A DNA stretch of 30,118 bases from an uncultured Pseudomonadota bacterium (GCA_937983055.1 CALJLA010000003.1:1-30118); one strand, 5' to 3'. Positions 15,501 through 23,892 are shown, counted from the first letter of the stretch. The notes: generated from the sequence alone by a model not told the origin. Translations and numbers: made by a program.

Positions 15501-18500
15501 GGACCTGCTGGCGCTCACCCATCCCGACGACCGGTCGGCGCTGATTGGGCAGTTGCGCCGGTTGCTGGCCGGCGAGAACCCTTCGTTCATCCTGGAGAAG
15601 CGCTACCTGCGGCCGGACGGAAAGACCGCCTGGGTGCAGGACAGCGTCGCGCTGGTGCGCGACGACGCCGGCGACCCGGCCAATCTCATCGTTCTTTCGC
15701 AGGACATCACCGACCGCAAGCGGGCGGAACGGCTGCTGCAGGCGAGCCGCGAACAGTTCCGCCAGCTCACCGAACTCTCCAGCGACTGGTACTGGGAGCA
15801 GGATGCCGAGTACCGCGGCACCTATCTCTCGGCCGGGTTCGAGAAGGTGACCGGCTTCCCGGCCGAGACAGTGCTCGGGCGCACGCGCTGGGACCTGCCG
15901 GTGTTCGGCGTCGAGGCTGCCGCCTGGGAAGCGCACCGCCGCTGCCTGGCGCGGCACGAGCCGTTCTTCGATTTCGAGCTCGGCATGCGCATGCCCGACG
16001 GCACGCAACGCTGGTTCCGGGTGAGCGGCGTGCCGGTTTTCGGGGAAAACGAAGTCTTTGCCGGCTACCGCGGCGTCGGGATGGATATCACCGAGCGCCG
16101 GATGGCCGAGACCCGCGCGCAGGCCCTGGCGGAACTCAGCCTGCTGGCGCTGCGCGAGCGGGGGCTGGAACAGGTGTTCCTGCGGGCAGTTGAGCTGGTC
16201 AGCGAAGGGCTTCAGGTCGAGCTGACCAAGATCCTCGAGCTGCAACCGGACGGGCAGCAGCTGAAACTGATCGCCGGGGTGGGCTGGCGCGAAGGCCTGG
16301 TCGGCGAGGCGATGGTGCCGGCGGACATGAGTTCCCAGGCCGGCTACACGCTCTATGCGGACGCCATGGCCGCGCGCGATGCCCGTGGAAAACGGCAGCC
16401 GGTGGTGGTAGAGAATCTCCGGGAGGAGACGCGGTTTCGCGGACCGTCGCTGTTGCTGGAGCATGGCGTGGCAAGCGGCGCCAGCGTCATCATTGTCGGC
16501 GAAGCCGGTGCGTTCGGCGTGCTTGGCGCGCATTCGCGAATGCCCCGGCGCTTTCAGCAGGCCGACCTCGACTTCCTGCAGGCGGTTGCCAACGTGATCT
16601 CGGCGGCTATCGTCTATCGCCGGACGCAGGCGACGCTGGAAGAGCGGCAGCGGCTGCTGCAGGGCGTGCTGGATGCGCTGCCGATCGGGGTCTGGATCGC
16701 GGATAAGGCGGGCAGTATCGTGCAGGGCAACCCTGCCGGCCGGCGCATCTGGGCCGGCGAGCGCTATGTCGGCATCGATCAGTACGGCGAGTACAAGGGC
16801 TGGTGGTCGGGCACCGACCGCCTGATACAGCCGCATGAATGGGCGTTGGCGCGCGCGATCGAGCATGGCGAGACCTCGATCGACGAACTCGTCGACATCG
16901 AATGTTTCGACGGCAGCCGCCGCACCATCCTGAACTCCGCGGTGCCGCTGCGCGACGAGTCGGGCGGGATCAGCGGCGCGATCGTCGTCAACGAAGACGT
17001 AACGCAGCGCCGATTGGTGGAGGAAACGGTTGCCAACATCGCTGCAGGCATGTCGGCGCTGACCGGTGAGCCGTTCTTTCAGCGCTTGGTTGAACGGCTG
17101 GCCGCCACCCTGGCGGCGGACTGCGGCTTCATCGGCGAGGTGACCGGCGGCAGCGAGGGGCGCATGCGGCTGCTCGCCTGGCACGGCAGCGAGCCGCTGG
17201 CCGCCGGTTTCGAGTACGCGCTGGCTGACACGCCCTGCGAAAACGTGGTGGCCCAGGGCTTGTGCGTCTATCCGGACGGCGTCGCCGAGACGTTTCCGCA
17301 GGACAAATGGCTGACCGAGATGGGCGCGCGATCCTACGCCGGCACCCCGCTGCGCGATTCGGCGGGCGAGGTACTCGGCATTCTCACCGTGATTTCGCGC
17401 AAGCCACTGGCGCACCCGGAAATCACCGGCGGCGTGCTCAACATCCTGGCGGCGAGGGCAACCGCCGAGCTGGAGCGGCTGCACAACGACGCCACCATCC
17501 GGCTGCTGCTGCAGGCGAGCGAGTTGCTGCACGCGGTGACCGATCTCGCGACGCTGTCCCGCCGCCTGGCGGAGGTTGCCGCCGAGGTGTGCGGCGCGCC
17601 GCGCGCGGCCTGCGCGCTGCTGCGGGCGGACGGACGCTTCAGTGCCGAGGGCGAGGTGGTGAATGGGCGCTGGAAGCGATCGCTGCGCGATTGGGACGCG
17701 GCGTCGCTCAGGCAGCGGTCGAAGAGGGCGCACGTGCGGACCGGCCGAGGGGACGGCCATGGTGACGAAGCCGTGCTGCCGTTGAAGTCGAGCGCCGGCG
17801 ACTTGCTGGGCGCGGTCGAACTCGCGGGGCTGATCGACGGTTGGCAGGGACGGCATATCGTGCGCGAACGCCTGACCGGCGTGCTGCGCATCGGCGCGAT
17901 TGCGGCCGAGAAGGCGCTGTTCCTCGACCGGGTGCAGCGCGCCGAGCAGAGCGTGCGCGAATCGGAAGTCCGGCTGCGCGCGCTGGCCGCCCGACTGCAG
18001 GGGCTGATGGAACAGGAGCGCACCCGGATCGCGCGGGAGATTCACGACGTGCTGGGGCAGTCGCTGACCGGATTGAAGCTGGATATCGCCTGGCTCAAGC
18101 GTGAGGTGCCTGCAGGGTCCTCGCGCGCGCTCGAGCAGATCGACGCCATCTGCCGCTCGCTTGACGGCATCGTGCAGACAGTGCGGCGCATTTCCTCCGA
18201 CATGCGTCCCGGCGAGCTGGATGACCTTGGCCTGGTGGCGGCCATCGAATCGGCGGCGCAGGAGTTCCAGGCGCGCAGCGGCATACGCTGCCGGGCGCGC
18301 CTGCCGGACCAGAACCTGGCCATCAATCCCGACGCGGCGACGGCCGTGTTCCGGATCGGCCAGGAGCTGCTGACCAACGTGGCCCGTCACGCCCGCGCAA
18401 CGCGGGTCGACCTGTCGCTGGAAGTCGACGGCGGCGACGTCGTTCTTACCGTTGCCGACGACGGGCGCGGCCTGCGGCCGGAGCAGGCGGCCAGCCGCAA

Positions 18501-18681
18501 GGCGCTGGGTCTGATGGGCATCCGAGAACGGGCGCGCATGTTCGGCGGCAGCGCTTCGTTCGAGGGCGCGCCTGGCGCCGGAACGCGCGCCACGGTGCGC
18601 CTGCCGCTTCATTCGGCGGGCCTCCCTGTCGAGAAAAGCGCATCTGACGCCCGCGAGAACTACGGGGGGCAGACCGAATGA
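12580..18681 (+). CDS. Giant hybrid sensor histidine kinase with two kinase cores, receiver and multiple PAS/GAF domains
   Basis: A 2033-residue protein, far longer than usual sensor kinases, with no clear membrane helix, so probably cytoplasmic. Order: PAS-like input (about 20-165), GAF-like (165-345), HisKA with His360 in SHEFRTPL, HATPase (about 470-585), receiver (636-750; phospho-acceptor Asp683, Lys near 734), PAS (775-880), coiled coil (887-930), PAS (933-1047), PAS (1058-1177), GAF (1180-1347), PAS (1358-1480), two GAF-like regions (1484-1634 and, weaker, 1641-1774), HisKA_3 with His1822 in REIHDVLGQSLTG, and a second HATPase (about 1925-2015). HisKA_3 kinases normally phosphorylate NarL/LuxR-type regulators, and just such a gene overlaps its stop by ATGA. 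The start at 12580 is supported by AAAGGAGG upstream. Domain borders are estimates; ligands are unknown. Confidence 0.93.
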   Translation: MKLREPVAHPCLSGGGEMGALMRAKDWAATRLGPVERWPASLRTIVGTLLASSIPMIAFWGRDYIQLYNDGYIPVYGKSKHPQALGERGAVSWAEVWDYVGPSFDEVMSSGITTSDTDRLFLIDRRGFLEESYFTFSYSPIRDESGGVGGVLCTSVETTHRVIGERRLQTLKALAALPAQRADIFSAAEGAVAALSGNPQDFGFVALYLVDEGSAQFRLVPACVELADRAGLPTQFDLEAEGAALPLPFARAAREGRLQIADAAPDLAALPAGAWDVPARRIAVAPIVLPGPRACAGFLVCGLSPRLALDENYRGFLDTTVASLVAALSHAHAYEQEQRRARELEELDRVKTEFFSNVSHEFRTPLTLMLGPAEAMLTEQAQLLPAAVHRQIDTVYRNARRLLKLVNALLDFSRIEAGRTQGQFQRTDLALLTAELASMFRSAIERVGLQLEVDCPPLAEPVYVDREMWEKIVLNLLSNALKFTFEGRIRISLALAGGDAVLAVSDSGVGIPAEELPRVFERFHRVRGSRTRTHEGSGIGLALVAELARLHGGRAEVESQVDAGTTVRVSVPVGRAHLPPAQVREQAEPAALTHGPAFVEEAMRWLPDGSAQDRPGVMAEDLPAAQAQAGTKAGRVLVADDNADLREYLRQLLAPRYHVELAADGDSALERAAVNPPDLIVADVMMPGLDGFALLRALRFNPATRSIPVILLSARAGEESRIEGIAAGADDYLVKPFSARELLARIDARLEVWRLRRDNDLREAALNRQIRQSKARVDEILASINDAFSVYDAEWRYTYINDAALRMSGRRREELLGKVIWDCYPKLCGTPFEQALREAAATREPSRFEFCYEPSGRWFDVRVNVVAEGVSVLGTEITEAKQAEQGLSQARAELERRVAERTAELAQTNASLLQEVAERRRVEQALRVSEARFRTAFADAAVGMAITDRAGRLLLVNPAFARLTGRDATDLHTLDLLALTHPDDRSALIGQLRRLLAGENPSFILEKRYLRPDGKTAWVQDSVALVRDDAGDPANLIVLSQDITDRKRAERLLQASREQFRQLTELSSDWYWEQDAEYRGTYLSAGFEKVTGFPAETVLGRTRWDLPVFGVEAAAWEAHRRCLARHEPFFDFELGMRMPDGTQRWFRVSGVPVFGENEVFAGYRGVGMDITERRMAETRAQALAELSLLALRERGLEQVFLRAVELVSEGLQVELTKILELQPDGQQLKLIAGVGWREGLVGEAMVPADMSSQAGYTLYADAMAARDARGKRQPVVVENLREETRFRGPSLLLEHGVASGASVIIVGEAGAFGVLGAHSRMPRRFQQADLDFLQAVANVISAAIVYRRTQATLEERQRLLQGVLDALPIGVWIADKAGSIVQGNPAGRRIWAGERYVGIDQYGEYKGWWSGTDRLIQPHEWALARAIEHGETSIDELVDIECFDGSRRTILNSAVPLRDESGGISGAIVVNEDVTQRRLVEETVANIAAGMSALTGEPFFQRLVERLAATLAADCGFIGEVTGGSEGRMRLLAWHGSEPLAAGFEYALADTPCENVVAQGLCVYPDGVAETFPQDKWLTEMGARSYAGTPLRDSAGEVLGILTVISRKPLAHPEITGGVLNILAARATAELERLHNDATIRLLLQASELLHAVTDLATLSRRLAEVAAEVCGAPRAACALLRADGRFSAEGEVVNGRWKRSLRDWDAASLRQRSKRAHVRTGRGDGHGDEAVLPLKSSAGDLLGAVELAGLIDGWQGRHIVRERLTGVLRIGAIAAEKALFLDRVQRAEQSVRESEVRLRALAARLQGLMEQERTRIAREIHDVLGQSLTGLKLDIAWLKREVPAGSSRALEQIDAICRSLDGIVQTVRRISSDMRPGELDDLGLVAAIESAAQEFQARSGIRCRARLPDQNLAINPDAATAVFRIGQELLTNVARHARATRVDLSLEVDGGDVVLTVADDGRGLRPEQAASRKALGLMGIRERARMFGGSASFEGAPGAGTRATVRLPLHSAGLPVEKSASDARENYGGQTE

Positions 18682-19337
18682 TCTCAACAACAGAGAATAC
18701 GATCATGCTCAACGTACTGGTCGCGGACGACCACGCGGTCGTGCGCCGCGGGCTCAGGCAGATTCTCGAAGCGCAGACGGACATCCGCGTCGGCGCCGAA
18801 GCGGAAAGCGGCGAGGAAGTGATCGCGCTGGTGCGCGCCAACCGCTTCGACGTGGTGGTGCTCGACGTCACCATGCCGGGCCGCGGCGGGCTCGACGTGC
18901 TGGCCGAGCTGAGCGCGCTGAAGCCGCCGCCGAAAGTGCTGGTGCTGAGCATGCACCCGGAAGAGCGCTACGCGGTGCGGGTGCTGCGCGCCGGCGCGAG
19001 CGGCTATCTCACCAAGGAAAGCGCCCCCGAGGAACTCGTCAACGCAGTGCGCAAGGTGGCGAGCGGCGGCCGCTACGTGAGCCCGTCGCTGGCCGAGCGG
19101 CTGGCGGTCGAGGTGGGCGCTTCCAGCCAGCGCCCGGCGCATGACCTGCTGTCGAACCGGGAATACGAAATCATGTGCAAGCTGGCGTCGGGGCGCACGG
19201 TCAGCGAAATCGCGACCGAACTGCATCTGGGCGTGAATACCGTCAGCACCTATCGGGCGCGGGTGCTGCAGAAGCTCGATCTGTCCAACAACGCCGAACT
19301 GATGCGCTACGCGCTGCATCACCAGCTGGTTGACTGA
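18678..19337 (+). CDS. NarL/FixJ-type response regulator (receiver plus LuxR helix-turn-helix)
   Basis: A 219-residue transcription regulator. The receiver domain has acidic pair Asp17-Asp18 in VADDHAVVRRG, phospho-acceptor Asp63 in VVLDVTMPG and conserved Lys113 in YLTKES. The C-terminal LuxR-type HTH starts near 155 with LSNREYEIM and ends with the recognition helix GVNTVSTYRARVLQKL. Its ATG lies inside the stop of the giant kinase (ATGA) after a GGGGGG stretch. It should be the direct target of the kinase's C-terminal HisKA_3 module. An internal ATG at 18705 would start at MLNVLVADD, closer to family length, and is a real alternative. This is the only regulator in the window with a DNA-binding domain; its target promoters are unknown. 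Confidence 0.93.
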   Translation: MISTTENTIMLNVLVADDHAVVRRGLRQILEAQTDIRVGAEAESGEEVIALVRANRFDVVVLDVTMPGRGGLDVLAELSALKPPPKVLVLSMHPEERYAVRVLRAGASGYLTKESAPEELVNAVRKVASGGRYVSPSLAERLAVEVGASSQRPAHDLLSNREYEIMCKLASGRTVSEIATELHLGVNTVSTYRARVLQKLDLSNNAELMRYALHHQLVD

Positions 19338-19387
19338 GAGGCGCTCGCGGCGCGGCCACGCGGGTCGCGTGTAGGGCAAACCGCGAC

Positions 19388-19410
19388 AGGCGCAGGACTG
19401 GCGCCTCTAC
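19388..19410. repeat. Hairpin and repeated GACTGGCGCC element before the receptor operon
   Basis: AGGCGC (19388-19393) and GCGCCT (19401-19406) form a hairpin in the 144-bp gap after the LuxR-type regulator. The sequence GACTGGCGCCTCTAC (19396-19410) matches 14 of 15 bases with 12488-12502, in front of the giant kinase. It may be a shared regulatory site or part of a weak terminator; a T5 run follows only about 20 bases later. Confidence 0.3.
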
Positions 19411-19481
19411 GCAACCATCACATTTCTCACGCTTTTTCATCCTGCCGGCGGCGGCTAACGTGCATGGCAGGAGGTCGGCGC

Positions 19482-19901
19482 ATGAGAGTGGTGCTTGCGG
19501 AAAACATGGCGGCGCTCGGCGAGCGGCTGCGCGTACGCATGTCGGAGCTGCCCGGCGTCGAGGTGCTGGCCCTGACCGTTTCGGTCGAGCAGACGCTGCG
19601 GGCGATCGCCGAGCACTCGCCGGACCTGGTGGTGCTCGACCTGCGGCTCAACGACGGCAGCGGCTTCGACGTCATGCGTCGGGCGCAGCAGCAGCAGCTT
19701 CACCCCGCCTTCATGATGCTGACCCTGTTTCCCGCCGAGGCGACGCGGCGTTACTTCCATGCCCTCGGCGGCGAATTCTTCTTCGACAAAGCCAAGCAGC
19801 TCGAGGAGGCGCTGGCCTTGATGCAGAGCCTCGCCCGACAGCCGGCAGTGCTGCGCATTGCGGGCACGAGGAGCGATCATGGAGACGAAGCCAAGCCCTA
19901 G
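19482..19901 (+). CDS. Stand-alone receiver domain protein with a reduced acidic pocket
   Basis: A 139-residue single receiver with no output domain. Phospho-acceptor Asp53 sits in VVLDLRLNDGSGF, Thr81 in MLTLF and the conserved lysine is Lys103. The usual acidic pair after strand 1 is replaced by AE (VVLAENM), leaving only Glu7, so metal binding may be altered. The ATG at 19482 has an excellent AGGAGG seven bases upstream; an ATG at 19464 would put that ribosome site inside the gene. It is the first gene of the long plus-strand operon and its 3' end overlaps the TonB receptor gene by 23 bp. It may be a phosphorelay intermediate or phosphate sink for the kinases downstream; this is inference from context. 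Confidence 0.85.
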   Translation: MRVVLAENMAALGERLRVRMSELPGVEVLALTVSVEQTLRAIAEHSPDLVVLDLRLNDGSGFDVMRRAQQQQLHPAFMMLTLFPAEATRRYFHALGGEFFFDKAKQLEEALALMQSLARQPAVLRIAGTRSDHGDEAKP

Positions 19902-21882
19902 CCGCCGGCCATTGCCTGCCGCGCTGGCGGCACTGATCCTCGGCGTGGCGGCGCCGGCGCAGGCCCAGCAGCCTGCCGGAAAGCTGTCGGACCTGGATCT
20001 CGAGCAGCTGCTCGACATGGAGGTCGTTTCGGTTTCCCGCCATGCTGAGTCGAGCCGGGAAGCGGCCGCGGCGATCTTCGTGCTGACGCGCGATGACATC
20101 CGCCGCAGCGGCGCCACCAGCATCCCGGAGGCGCTGCGCCTGGTGCCCGGCGTGCAGGTTTCGCAGATCGATGCCAACAAATGGTCGATCGGCATCCGCG
20201 GCTTCCAGAGCCGGCTGGCGCGTTCGACGCTGGTGCTGATCGACGGCCGCAGCGTGTACACCCCGTTGTTCGCCGGCACTTACTGGGAAGTGCAGGATCT
20301 CCTGCTCGAGGATATCGATCGCATCGAGGTCATTCGCGGTCCCGGCGGCACCCAATGGGGGGCCAATGCGGTCAACGGCGTGATCAACATCATCTCCCGC
20401 CACAGCCGCGAAACCCAGGGGCAGATGGTCAGCGCCACCGCCGGCACCCATGAGCGCGCGCTGGCCGGCCGCATCGGAGGGCGGCTGGAAGAGGGGCATT
20501 ACCGTGTTTATGCGAAGCAGTTCTTTCGTGATGGCGGCGAACGTCCGGACAACCCGGGTTTCGACGACTGGCAAATGGGCCGTGCGGGGTTCCGTGTGGA
20601 TCGCGAACCCTCCCTGCGCGACACGCTGACCCTGCAGGGCGACGCCTATCATGGCGAAACCGGGCAACGCACCGCCATCACGTCTTTCTCTCCGCCGGCA
20701 TCGACGGTCGCGACCGGCGATGCCGATCTTGCCGGGGCTGCGCTGCGCGCGCGCTGGACCCGTAGCCTGGAAGCGGACCGCGAGCTGAGCCTCCAGACCT
20801 GGTACGACCGCACCCAGCGCCGCGAGCTCAGTTTCGAGGAAACCCGCGACACGTTCGATGTCGATGCGCAGTACCATCTGCCGCTGGCGGCGCGGCACAC
20901 CCTGACCGTGGGCGCGGGCTACCGCGTCAGCAGCGGCGACTTCGAGGGCGTGCCGACCGTGCGCTTCGAGCCGGCGCGACGCACCGAGCACCTGTTCAGC
21001 GCCTTCGTGCAGGATGAATGGCGGCTTGCGGGCGACCGCGCGCGGCTGCTCGCCGGTACCAAGGTCGAGCACAACGACTATTCCGGGTTCGAGTGGCAGC
21101 CCAGCGTGCGCGCCGCCCATACCCCGATCGAGGGCCAGACCCTCTGGGCATCGGTGTCGCGCGCGGTGCGCACACCCTCTCGCATCGAGCACAACCTGCG
21201 CGTGGACAGCCTGGTTGATGCCGGGGGCCCGGTGTTCGCGCGCTTCATCGGCGACGACGAATTCGAGCCGGAAAGGCTCGTCGCCTACGAGGCCGGCTGG
21301 CGCTCGCGGCTGGGTTTCCGCGTGAACCTCGACACCGCGGTGGACGACATCCGCTACCGGGAGCTGCCGAGCAACGCGCCGGGCACTGCGGCTCCGCGCA
21401 CCGACCCGGCGCCGGCGCACTTCGTGCTGCCGATCTTCCTTCGCAACCGGCTCAATGGCACCGTTAAAGGCATCGAGCTGGCGGCTGACTGGCTGCCGCT
21501 CGACCGGTGGCGCATCCGTGCCGCGCACTCGGTGCTGATCATGGACCTGGCGGCCGAGCCGGGCAGCGGCGACACCACCACTGCGCAAAGCGCCGAAGGC
21601 AGCAGCCCGCATCACCAGTCGGTGCTGCGCACGACGTTCAATCTCACCGCGGGCCTCGAACTCAACCTGCAGCTGCGGCGCGTGGCGGAACTGCCCGCGC
21701 AGTCGGTGCCTGCGTACACGGCGCTCGACGCCCGCATCGGCTGGCAGGCGAGGCCCGACCTGCTGCTGTCGCTGGCAGGCCGCAATCTGCTGGATGAGCA
21801 GCATCCGGAGTTTGGCGGCGGCAGTGCCGGCCTCACCGAGGTGCCGCGCAGCGTGTACCTGAAGGCGGTGCTGGAATGGTAA
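19879..21882 (+). CDS. TonB-dependent outer membrane receptor
   Basis: A 667-residue receptor. The signal peptide runs to about residue 30 (AQAQQ). A short segment with DLDLEQLLDMEVVSVSR follows, then the plug (about 60-175, with IPEALRLVPGVQV, IRGFQSRLARSTLVLIDGR and EVIRGPGGTQWGANAVNGVINI). A beta-barrel completes the protein and ends in the aromatic residue Trp (YLKAVLEW), the outer-membrane insertion signal. The size is at the short end for siderophore receptors and there is no obvious FecA-like signalling domain. GAGGAG lies a few bases before the ATG at 19879. It overlaps the receiver gene upstream and the YfiR gene downstream, tying it to a signalling operon rather than to an iron-uptake operon. 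The ligand is unknown. Confidence 0.93.
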   Translation: METKPSPSRRPLPAALAALILGVAAPAQAQQPAGKLSDLDLEQLLDMEVVSVSRHAESSREAAAAIFVLTRDDIRRSGATSIPEALRLVPGVQVSQIDANKWSIGIRGFQSRLARSTLVLIDGRSVYTPLFAGTYWEVQDLLLEDIDRIEVIRGPGGTQWGANAVNGVINIISRHSRETQGQMVSATAGTHERALAGRIGGRLEEGHYRVYAKQFFRDGGERPDNPGFDDWQMGRAGFRVDREPSLRDTLTLQGDAYHGETGQRTAITSFSPPASTVATGDADLAGAALRARWTRSLEADRELSLQTWYDRTQRRELSFEETRDTFDVDAQYHLPLAARHTLTVGAGYRVSSGDFEGVPTVRFEPARRTEHLFSAFVQDEWRLAGDRARLLAGTKVEHNDYSGFEWQPSVRAAHTPIEGQTLWASVSRAVRTPSRIEHNLRVDSLVDAGGPVFARFIGDDEFEPERLVAYEAGWRSRLGFRVNLDTAVDDIRYRELPSNAPGTAAPRTDPAPAHFVLPIFLRNRLNGTVKGIELAADWLPLDRWRIRAAHSVLIMDLAAEPGSGDTTTAQSAEGSSPHHQSVLRTTFNLTAGLELNLQLRRVAELPAQSVPAYTALDARIGWQARPDLLLSLAGRNLLDEQHPEFGGGSAGLTEVPRSVYLKAVLEW

Positions 21883-22460
21883 GCAAAACGCCTTGCCTGC
21901 CGGAGTCGCGGATGCGCCGGTTCGCGGCCGGGCTGGTCGCCGCCTGCATGCTGCTGCCGGCGGTGCCGAGATGCCAGACCGTAGTCGAGGAATACCAGCT
22001 CAAGGCGGCGTTTCTGTTCAACTTTGCCCGCTATGTCACGTGGCCGGAATCGGCTTTCTCCGGAGCCGATGGCGTATTCGTGTTGGGCGTGCTTGGCGCC
22101 GATCCCTTCGGTCATCGTCTCGACGAGGCGATCGACGGGCGGGAGGTGCAGGGCCGCCGGGTGGTCGCGCGCCGCTTCGAGAACCCGGCCGACGCCGGCG
22201 CGGCGCAGGTGCTGTATGTCGGCATCAGCGATCCGATCGCGCTGCGCCAGGCGCTCGCGGCACTGGCGCGGCGGCCGGTGCTGACGGTGAGCGATACGGA
22301 AGGTTTCCTCGCCGCCGGCGGCATGATCGAGCTGCGCACCGAGGATCGGCGGCTGCGATTCGACGTGAACGTGGACGTGGCGCAGCAGGTATCGCTAAGG
22401 CCCAGCGCGCAACTGCTCAAGCTGGCGAAGAACGTGCGGGGGACCTGGCGTGAGCGCTGA
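21876..22460 (+). CDS. YfiR family (DUF4154) periplasmic protein
   Basis: A 194-residue exported protein. A hydrophobic signal (MRRFAAGLVAACMLLPAV, about 13-30) precedes the family signature EEYQLKAAFLFNFARYVTWP (38-57). It continues through VLYVGIS and LTVSDTEGFLAAGGMIEL, and ends with LRPSAQLLKLAKNV, all typical of YfiR. YfiR in Pseudomonas is a periplasmic repressor of the CHASE8 sensor YfiN; the next gene here carries such a CHASE8-like region. The mature part has no cysteine, so the disulfides known in Pseudomonas YfiR are absent. It overlaps the receptor stop by seven bp and the kinase start by eleven bp. The start could instead be the ATG at 21912, directly before the signal peptide. 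Confidence 0.9.
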   Translation: MVSKTPCLPESRMRRFAAGLVAACMLLPAVPRCQTVVEEYQLKAAFLFNFARYVTWPESAFSGADGVFVLGVLGADPFGHRLDEAIDGREVQGRRVVARRFENPADAGAAQVLYVGISDPIALRQALAALARRPVLTVSDTEGFLAAGGMIELRTEDRRLRFDVNVDVAQQVSLRPSAQLLKLAKNVRGTWRER

Positions 22461-23892
22461 GCTCGCGGTACCGGTTATTCGCGACTCGATCCGCGGCCGG
22501 CTGCGCAGGGTCAGCCTCCTCGCCTCGGGCGCTTCGCTCATTCTTGCCTGCGCGGCGTTTCTGATGTTCGATCTTGCGACCTATAACGACGCGATGGCGC
22601 GCAATCTCGCCTCCCATGCGGAGATCGTGGCGCTGAACGTTGCGCCGGCCCTTTTGTTCAACGACCCCGATGCCGCCGAGCAGACCCTGGCGGCGCTGCG
22701 GGCAAAGGGCAGCGTTCGCGGCGCTGCAGTGTACGACGCCCGCGGCCGCCTGTTCGCAAGCTTCTCGCGCGAAGGGGCCAGCGAGAATTCGCTGTTGCCG
22801 GCGGCGCTGGCCGAGGGGAACGGCGACCAGGTGGACTGGTCGAGGCTGCGGCTGATCAGGCCGGTGATGGCCGGCAGCGAGCGCGTAGGCACGGTGTTCC
22901 TCGAAGCAGGCCAGGACGAGCTCTGGCAGCGGATCAGGACCTACGCGGTAATCGTGGCGGTGGTGATGACGATCGCGCTGCTGCTGGGCCTTTCCATCGC
23001 GGGGACGCTGGCCGAGCGCATCTCGCGGCCCATCCTGGCGCTGGTGGCGACCGTGCGCGCGGTGGCCGCGGAAAAGGATTATTCGCGGCGGGTACCCGCG
23101 GGGTCTGGAGACGAAATCGGCGAACTGTCGGACGCGTTCAACGCCATGCTGGAGCAGATCCAGCGGCGCGATGCCAGCCTGCAACGCACCAACCGCGAGC
23201 TGGAAGATTTCGCGCGGGTGGCGTCGCACGACTTGCAGGAGCCGCTGCGCAAGATACAGGCGTTCGGCGAGCGATTGCGCGAAAAGCATGCCGGCACGCT
23301 CGACGAGCAGGGGCGCGATTACCTCCAGCGCATGCTGGAGTCGGCCACGCGCATGCGCAGCCTCGTCGACGACCTGCTCAACTTCTCGCGCGCCGCCAGC
23401 CCGGTCAGGATGTTCCGGGAAGTCGATCTCGACGGGGTGCTCGCCGACGTACTGTCCGACCTGCAGCTGCGCATCGAGGAAAGCGGGGCACGCATCGAAG
23501 TCGGACCGCTGCCGCGGATCGAAGCCGATCCCACCCAGATGTACCAGTTGCTGCTGAACCTGCTGGGCAATGCAATCAAGTTCCGCCGGCCGGACGCGCC
23601 GCTGTCTGTGGCGATCCGGGCGGAGCAGGCCCAGGGTGGCGAGGGACGGCTGTGCCGGCTGATCGTGCAGGACAACGGCATCGGCTTTGAGCAGCGCTAC
23701 GCAGAACGCATTTTCTCGGTGTTCAAGCGGCTGCACTCGCGCCAGGAGTTCGAGGGCACCGGCATGGGCTTGGCCGTCTGCCGCAAGATCGTCGACCAGC
23801 ACAACGGCAGCATCGAAGCGCACGGCGAGCCCGGCAAGGGTGCGCGCTTCGTCGTCACGCTGCCCTATCGCCAGAGCCTGGGAGCCGTCTGA
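22450..23892 (+). CDS. CHASE8-HAMP sensor histidine kinase (YfiN-like input, kinase output)
   Basis: A 480-residue inner-membrane kinase. TM1 is about 21-40, a periplasmic region 41-160 has the CHASE8 pattern seen in YfiN (ASHAEIVALNVAPALLFND, GAAVYDARGRLFASF), TM2 about 164-186, and HAMP 187-240. HisKA has His260 in VASHDLQEPLRK, and HATPase follows with NLLGNAIKF, DNGIGF and GTGMGLAVC. The kinase core is of the phytochrome-like type usually paired with Rcp1-type single receivers, and one is encoded immediately after (TGATG overlap at 23892). The start is GTG at 22450, within the YfiR stop region. Together with the YfiR protein upstream it looks like a periplasm-gated sensor, with a kinase where YfiN has GGDEF. 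Confidence 0.93.
   Translation: MSAELAVPVIRDSIRGRLRRVSLLASGASLILACAAFLMFDLATYNDAMARNLASHAEIVALNVAPALLFNDPDAAEQTLAALRAKGSVRGAAVYDARGRLFASFSREGASENSLLPAALAEGNGDQVDWSRLRLIRPVMAGSERVGTVFLEAGQDELWQRIRTYAVIVAVVMTIALLLGLSIAGTLAERISRPILALVATVRAVAAEKDYSRRVPAGSGDEIGELSDAFNAMLEQIQRRDASLQRTNRELEDFARVASHDLQEPLRKIQAFGERLREKHAGTLDEQGRDYLQRMLESATRMRSLVDDLLNFSRAASPVRMFREVDLDGVLADVLSDLQLRIEESGARIEVGPLPRIEADPTQMYQLLLNLLGNAIKFRRPDAPLSVAIRAEQAQGGEGRLCRLIVQDNGIGFEQRYAERIFSVFKRLHSRQEFEGTGMGLAVCRKIVDQHNGSIEAHGEPGKGARFVVTLPYRQSLGAV

Noticed and set aside
12319..18690. A 2123-codon open frame antisense to the giant kinase gene
   Set aside because: The plus-strand frame has intact kinase, receiver and PAS motifs. The antisense product is Arg/Gln/His/Ala-rich with no recognisable domain, as expected for the complementary frame of very GC-rich coding sequence.
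19879..21882. FecA-type sigma-regulating receptor
   Set aside because: The segment between signal peptide and plug is too short for an N-terminal signalling (secretin/TonB short) domain, and no sigma or anti-sigma gene is adjacent.
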